From the NCBI GenBank assembly GCA_903930165.1, contig CAIYXO010000523.1:1-8934 (forward strand): a DNA stretch of 8,934 nucleotides, given 5' to 3'. Below, piece by piece: positions 5,206 through 8,934 of this stretch (position 1 is its first letter; every line of letters starts with the position of its first letter). The notes under the pieces were generated by a model, which saw nothing but the letters and a program-made list of their open reading frames with translations, did not search any database and was not told where the DNA came from. The translations under genes were made by a program, and so were the position numbers. The stretch comes from an uncultured Verrucomicrobiota bacterium. Its GTDB lineage: Bacteria; Verrucomicrobiota; Verrucomicrobiia; Limisphaerales; UBA9464.

Positions 5206-7955
5206 ACCGCCCCGGCGCGCCGCTGCGAAGCATTCCCGCGCTGCTCGTGGCCTGGGCTTCCGTCTTGGCCGTCCACGCGCGGCCCGTCCCCGGCGTCCTG
5301 GAAATCGACCTCGACGGGGACGGAACTCCGGAACGCATCACCGCGGTCGGCACGACCAACCGGGTGGAACGCCGGTCCTCCCCGGACGGTTCCTGGACCA
5401 ACGCCGGCTTCGCCCTGCCCGAACCGTTGCGTCTTGCCACGCCCGAAGGCGCCGACAGCGGCGTCCGTCTGCTCGATCTCGACGGCGACGGACATCCCGA
5501 CGTGCTCGCCGGCAACGCCACGCTTCGGGCCATCCACCTTTGGAACGCCGTCGTGCGACCCGACCTCGGCTGGACGCCCGGCTGGTCCCACCGCGTCCGC
5601 TCCGGCCCGCCCTCGGGACCGGACGACGCCCTTCCCTCGCTCGTCGGCGCCGAGGTCCGCGTCGATGGCGCCGAACTCGTCGTGCGCCGCGGCAACGACG
5701 AGAAGCGCCACGCACTGCGTCCGCTCCTGGCGATTGCCATGCCCGCGCCTTCCTCCCCGGAGGAGGCCCTGAAGCGCTTCCGGGTCCGGTCGGGATTCCA
5801 CGTGGAACCCGTCGCCGCGGAACCGCTGGTCGTGGATCCGGTGGCCTTCGACTGGGGTGACGACGGCCGTCTCTGGGTCGCCGAGATGCGGGATTACCCG
5901 CTCGGGATGGACGGCCACGGGAAGCCGGGCGGCGTGGTGAAGGTGCTGGAGGACACCGACCGCGACGGACACCTGGACCACGCGGTCGAGTTCCTCACCG
6001 GCCTTCCGTTCCCCTCAAGCGTGATGCCGTGGGGCCGCGGCGCGCTCGTCGCGGCGGCGCCGGACCTCCTGCACGCCGAGGACACCGACGGAGACGGCCG
6101 TGCGGACCGCCGCGAGGTGCTCTTCACCGGGTTTGTCGAGGGCAACCAGCAGCACCGTTTCAACGGCTTCGAATGGGGCCTCGACGGCTGGCTGTACGGC
6201 GCGAACGGGGACAGCGGAGGCACGGTGAAGTCGATCAGGACCGGGAAGACCGTGGAGCTTCGCGGACGCGACTTCCGGTTCCGTCCGGACACCGGGGAAC
6301 TCGAGGCGGTCTCGGCGCAGACCCAGTACGGACGCCGCCGCGACGACTGGGGGAACTGGTTCGGGAACAACAACCCGACCTGGCTGTGGCACGTCGTGCT
6401 GCCCGAGCACTACCTCCGAAGGAATCCGCGCCTGGCCGTGAAGCGTGTGCTTGAGATGCTGGCGAACGGTCCGGAGCCGACCCGCGTGTATCCGGTGAGC
6501 GCACCCGCGGAACGTCCGAACCAGCCGTGGTCGCTGGGCCACGTCACCAGCGGCTGCAGCCCGGCACCGTACCGCGACGAGCTGTTCGGACCCGCCTTCG
6601 CCACCTCGGTCCTCGCCTGCGAACCGGTCCACAACGTCGTCCACCGCGAGGTGCTGGAGCCGTTCGGCTCCGGCTTCCGCAGCCACCGGGCCACCGGCGA
6701 GGAGACCTCGGAGTTCCTCGCCAGCTCCGACGGCTGGTTCCGGCCGGTCCAGGCGCGGACGGGTCCGGACGGCGCGCTGTACATCGCCGACATGTACCGC
6801 TTCAGCCTGGAACATCCGGAGTGGATCCCACCCGCGACGCTGGCCCGGCTCGACGTGCGGGCGGGCTCCGACCGCGGACGGCTCTACCGCGTGGTGCCCG
6901 ACGGCGCGAAACTCCGCCCGATTCCAAACCTCCGGCGCCTCGACACGGCCGGTCGCGTCGCCGCGCTCCGTTCCGCCAACGGCTGGGAACGGGACATGGC
7001 CCAACGCCTCCTCGTCGGTTCCCCGGACCCGGCCTCCGTGCCCGCGCTGCTCCGGTTGCTCGCGCCGACCGAACCGCCGAAGACCCGGCTGCAGGCGTTG
7101 GCCACCCTCGGCCTCCTCGGGGGCGTCGACGTCGGCGTCGTCCGCGGCGCGTTCAAGGACCCGCACCCGGCGGTCCGCGCCGAGGGGCTGCGCCAGTCCG
7201 AGACGTTCGCGGTCCGGCATCCGGATCTGGCCGAAGACGCCGGTGCGCTCGGGGACGATCCCGACGGACAGGTGCGCCTCCAGGCCGCCTTCAGCCTCGG
7301 CGCATGGACGCCCGGGAAGGCCGAACCGTGGCTGGCCCGCATCGCCGCGCGGCCCGACGCCGACGAGTGGCTCAAGGTCGCCGTGCAGTCGTCCCTGAGG
7401 CCGGACAGCGCGCTGTTCGCCGCATTGCGGGACAAGGCGCCCCTGCCCATCGCCGCCGCCGTGCGCCGTGAGGCGGCGGGACGGAAGGACCGCGCCGCGG
7501 TCGTGGAGCGGTACCGGAACGCACTGTCGGCGGGTGTCCAAGGTGGAGCCGCCGGCGACGCGGAATCGGGACGGAAGGTGTTCCAAGCCGCCTGCGCGCC
7601 GTGCCACCGGTTGCGGGGAGACGGACACGAAGTCGGACCCGACCTGGGGATGGTGGCGTCGAAGCCGGACGACTGGCTCCTGGAGGCGATCCTCGACCCC
7701 GACCGTGCGGTGGAGACCCGTTACCGTGCCTGGACCGCGACGCTGAACTCCGGCGAGAGCCTCACCGGCCTGTTGGGAGCCGAGACCGCGAACAACATCG
7801 TCCTGCGCCTTCCCGGAGGGCAGGACTACCCGATCCTGCGGAGCGACCTGGAACGCCTGGTCCCCGCCGACGCCTCCCTCATGCCGACCGGCCTCGAGAC
7901 CGCCGTCACCTCCGACGCCATGGCCGCCCTTCTCGCCTGGCTTCGGGGGCGGTGA
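5202..7955 (+). CDS. PVC-type membrane-bound dehydrogenase with HEAT repeats and haem-binding domain
   Basis: A 917-aa exported c-type cytochrome of the Planctomycete/Verrucomicrobial family. The ATG at 5202 overlaps the previous stop by 4 nt (ATGA), indicating translational coupling. A signal peptide (LLVAWASVLAVHA) ends near residue 26. Residues 30-180 carry two VCBS/FG-GAP-like calcium loops, DLDGDGTPERI (36-46) and DLDGDGHPDVL (92-102). Residues about 186-565 are the dehydrogenase-like beta-propeller: SGFHVEPVAAEP, DDGRLWVAEMRDYP, DTDRDGHLDHA (251), DTDGDGRADRR (294), SSDGWFRPV (508), GPDGALYIADMYR (521) and EHPEWIPP (537). Residues about 580-770 look like HEAT repeats. The haem domain spans about 785-917, with CAPCH at 798-802 (bases 7593-7607), GPDLG (812-816) and SLMP (892-895), whose Met894 is a candidate second haem ligand. 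Members are thought to oxidise a periplasmic, possibly sugar-like, substrate and pass electrons to the haem, but the reaction is unproven. The assignment is firm, the substrate unknown. Confidence 0.93.
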   Translation: MNRPGAPLRSIPALLVAWASVLAVHARPVPGVLEIDLDGDGTPERITAVGTTNRVERRSSPDGSWTNAGFALPEPLRLATPEGADSGVRLLDLDGDGHPDVLAGNATLRAIHLWNAVVRPDLGWTPGWSHRVRSGPPSGPDDALPSLVGAEVRVDGAELVVRRGNDEKRHALRPLLAIAMPAPSSPEEALKRFRVRSGFHVEPVAAEPLVVDPVAFDWGDDGRLWVAEMRDYPLGMDGHGKPGGVVKVLEDTDRDGHLDHAVEFLTGLPFPSSVMPWGRGALVAAAPDLLHAEDTDGDGRADRREVLFTGFVEGNQQHRFNGFEWGLDGWLYGANGDSGGTVKSIRTGKTVELRGRDFRFRPDTGELEAVSAQTQYGRRRDDWGNWFGNNNPTWLWHVVLPEHYLRRNPRLAVKRVLEMLANGPEPTRVYPVSAPAERPNQPWSLGHVTSGCSPAPYRDELFGPAFATSVLACEPVHNVVHREVLEPFGSGFRSHRATGEETSEFLASSDGWFRPVQARTGPDGALYIADMYRFSLEHPEWIPPATLARLDVRAGSDRGRLYRVVPDGAKLRPIPNLRRLDTAGRVAALRSANGWERDMAQRLLVGSPDPASVPALLRLLAPTEPPKTRLQALATLGLLGGVDVGVVRGAFKDPHPAVRAEGLRQSETFAVRHPDLAEDAGALGDDPDGQVRLQAAFSLGAWTPGKAEPWLARIAARPDADEWLKVAVQSSLRPDSALFAALRDKAPLPIAAAVRREAAGRKDRAAVVERYRNALSAGVQGGAAGDAESGRKVFQAACAPCHRLRGDGHEVGPDLGMVASKPDDWLLEAILDPDRAVETRYRAWTATLNSGESLTGLLGAETANNIVLRLPGGQDYPILRSDLERLVPADASLMPTGLETAVTSDAMAALLAWLRGR

Positions 7956-8084
7956 GGGGTTGAAAGGTTGAAAGGTTGAAGCGTTGAAGGGGTTAAAGGG
8001 TTAAAGGGTGGAAGCGGAAATGGCCACCCTTCGCCGCTCTCCCCAATCCGCTTCAACCTTGAAACTCTTCAACCCTTCAACCCC
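7956..8084. repeat. Imperfect inverted repeat able to form a long hairpin between the two dehydrogenase genes
   Basis: The element starts right after the stop codon at 7955. An outer stem pairs 7956-7972 (GGGGTTGAAAGGTTGAA) with 8068-8084 (TTCAACCCTTCAACCCC), one mismatch in 17. An inner stem pairs 7974-7983 (GGTTGAAGCG) with 8049-8058 (CGCTTCAACC), perfect over 10 bp. The loop contains another 8-bp hairpin, AAGGGTGG (8004-8011) with CCACCCTT (8024-8031). It could end transcription, protect the 3' end of the upstream mRNA or be a dispersed intergenic element. No T-run follows. Between it and the next ATG are a pyrimidine-rich stretch (8081-8093) and the palindrome GAATATTC (8102-8109), the most AT-rich patch in the gap; no clear promoter is visible. 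Confidence 0.7.
7958..8013 (+). repeat. Seven tandem 8-bp units, GGTTGAAR type
   Basis: Seven consecutive 8-bp units in strict register: GGTTGAAA twice, GGTTGAAG, CGTTGAAG, GGGTTAAA twice, GGGTGGAA. Facing them at 8051-8082, still in an 8-bp register, are four units: CTTCAACC, TTGAAACT, CTTCAACC, CTTCAACC. Three are exact reverse complements of GGTTGAAG; the second is divergent and flipped. The array is non-coding and clearly different in composition from the GC-rich genes around it. Confidence 0.8.
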
Positions 8085-8134
8085 TCCCCCTTCCGAGACT
8101 TGAATATTCCGCGCCTTTCCGGCGTTGGTAGCGG

Positions 8135-8934
8135 ATGCCCCTCTCGCCACGCACCGCCCTGTCCGCCGCGATCACCGCCGCCCTGCTCGGACTCGGAACC
8201 TCCGAACTCGCCGCCGATCCGAAGTGGATCTGGGCCGAGGGACCGGGCAGCGAGACCCAGGCCACCCTGCGTCGCACCCTGGAGATCCCCGAGAACCTCC
8301 GCGAAGGGATGCTCTTCCTGACCTGCGACAACGGCGCCGTGGTCTTCCTCGACGGCAAATCCGTCCTGACCAACGCCGACTGGAACGCGCCTTCGCGGAT
8401 CAACTTGACCCGCAAGCTCACCCCGGGACGCCACGAGATCCGGGTCGAGGCCAAGAACGAGGGCGCCCAGGCCGGACTGGTGGCCCGTCTTCGCCTGAAG
8501 ACCACCGACGGCAAGGAATCCCACCTCGAGACCGACGGCACCTGGGAGGCCACGGTTCCCGGTCGGACGGAATGGAAGGCGGCCAAGGTCCTCGCCAAGT
8601 ACGGCGACGAACCCTGGGGCGACGCCCTGGCCGGCGCCGGAGCGCCTTCCGGTCCGCCAAAGGTCACCCCGGTGGCCGAGATCCAGGTCCGACCCGGATT
8701 CCGGGTGGAACTGGTCCACGCGGTGCCGAAGTCCGAGGAAGGCTCCTGGGTCAGCATGACCGTGGACGCCAAGGGCCGCCTCGTGGCCTGCGACCAGGGC
8801 GGCGGCCTGTTCCGGCTGACGTTGCCCCCGGCCGGTTCCACGAACGCCGCGACCGTGGAGAAGCTGGGGAATTCGGTCGGCGGCGCCCACGGCCTGCTGT
8901 ACGCGTTCGACAGCCTCTATGTGATGGTGAACGA
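8135..8934 (+). CDS. Second PVC dehydrogenase-type protein with N-terminal jelly-roll-like module (3' end beyond window)
   Basis: The gene runs off the window; 266 codons are visible. The ATG at 8135 is the only possible start nearby because a TAG lies in frame at 8129. The ribosome binding site is weak. A signal peptide is seen (residues 1-26, AAITAALLGLG core, cleavage near ELAA). Residues about 29-140 (PKWIWAEG, LRRTLEIP, DNGAVVFLDGK at 65-75, GRHEIRVEAKNEG at 98-110, DGTW at 134-137) resemble the beta-sandwich carbohydrate-binding module at the N-terminus of family 78 rhamnosidases and of some PVC haem proteins. From about 183 the dehydrogenase-like propeller starts: RPGFRVELVHAVPK (186-199), GSWVSMTVDAKGRL (203-216), GGAHGLLYAFDSLYVMVN (249-266). 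Family members usually continue for several hundred residues and often end in a CxxCH haem domain, which cannot be verified here. It is 179 bp downstream of its relative, across the repeat element, so may be a separate transcription unit. Confidence 0.88.
   Translation, partial: MPLSPRTALSAAITAALLGLGTSELAADPKWIWAEGPGSETQATLRRTLEIPENLREGMLFLTCDNGAVVFLDGKSVLTNADWNAPSRINLTRKLTPGRHEIRVEAKNEGAQAGLVARLRLKTTDGKESHLETDGTWEATVPGRTEWKAAKVLAKYGDEPWGDALAGAGAPSGPPKVTPVAEIQVRPGFRVELVHAVPKSEEGSWVSMTVDAKGRLVACDQGGGLFRLTLPPAGSTNAATVEKLGNSVGGAHGLLYAFDSLYVMVN

Noticed and set aside
6015..7628. Minus-strand 537-codon open frame
   Set aside because: Antisense to the haem dehydrogenase, which has conserved motifs throughout; no domain is recognisable in the antisense product.
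7958..8082. CRISPR array
   Set aside because: Units are 8 bp and directly adjacent with no spacers, and the second arm is inverted; no cas genes are present.
8069..8890. Minus-strand open frames of 273 and 254 codons at the right end
   Set aside because: Both lie opposite the start of the second dehydrogenase-type gene, which has a signal peptide and family motifs; the antisense products show none.

Overview
The window is GC-rich, densely coding DNA that most likely comes from a Verrucomicrobium or a relative in the Planctomycetes-Verrucomicrobia-Chlamydiae (PVC) group. The best lineage marker is the pair of PVC-type 'membrane-bound dehydrogenase' proteins (5202-7955 and 8135 onward). The first ends in HEAT-like repeats and a CxxCH haem-binding domain, an architecture expanded in Planctomycetes and Verrucomicrobia. 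No RNA genes, insertion sequences, CRISPR arrays or phage genes are visible.

Layout: (1) 18-1844, minus strand: an exported endonuclease/exonuclease/phosphatase-fold protein fused to a C-terminal beta-propeller-like domain. (2) 1845-1984: a 140-bp divergent intergenic region with a palindrome over the ribosome binding site of the minus-strand gene and a spaced direct repeat. (3) 1985-3691, plus strand: a ten-segment membrane acyltransferase (acyltransferase family 3, OpgC-like) with about four ankyrin repeats inserted between membrane segments 3 and 4. (4) 3692-3762: a short gap with a strong stem-loop. (5) 3763-5205: a secreted protein related to the large subunit of N,N-dimethylformamidase, apparently keeping its iron-site residues. 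(6) 5202-7955: a PVC haem protein whose start overlaps the previous stop as ATGA, with calcium-loop (VCBS/FG-GAP-like) motifs at its N-terminus. (7) 7956-8134: an intergenic region with a strictly 8-bp-periodic GGTTGAAR array facing an inverted array, which together can fold into a long hairpin. (8) 8135 to the window edge: the start of a second PVC dehydrogenase-type protein with a different N-terminal jelly-roll-like module.

Genes 1985-7955 look like one transcription unit. The last two are likely translationally coupled; the first two are separated by 71 bp containing the stem-loop. All the proteins are predicted to be exported or in the membrane, so the region looks like a cell-envelope or periplasmic module: an acyl-modifying membrane enzyme, a possible iron-dependent amidohydrolase, and a cytochrome-like oxidoreductase. 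A shared substrate is inference; no sugar, amide or other compound can be named from sequence. The most unusual items are the acyltransferase with a predicted periplasmic ankyrin insert, the dimethylformamidase-like/haem-protein pair, and the 8-bp-periodic inverted repeat element.
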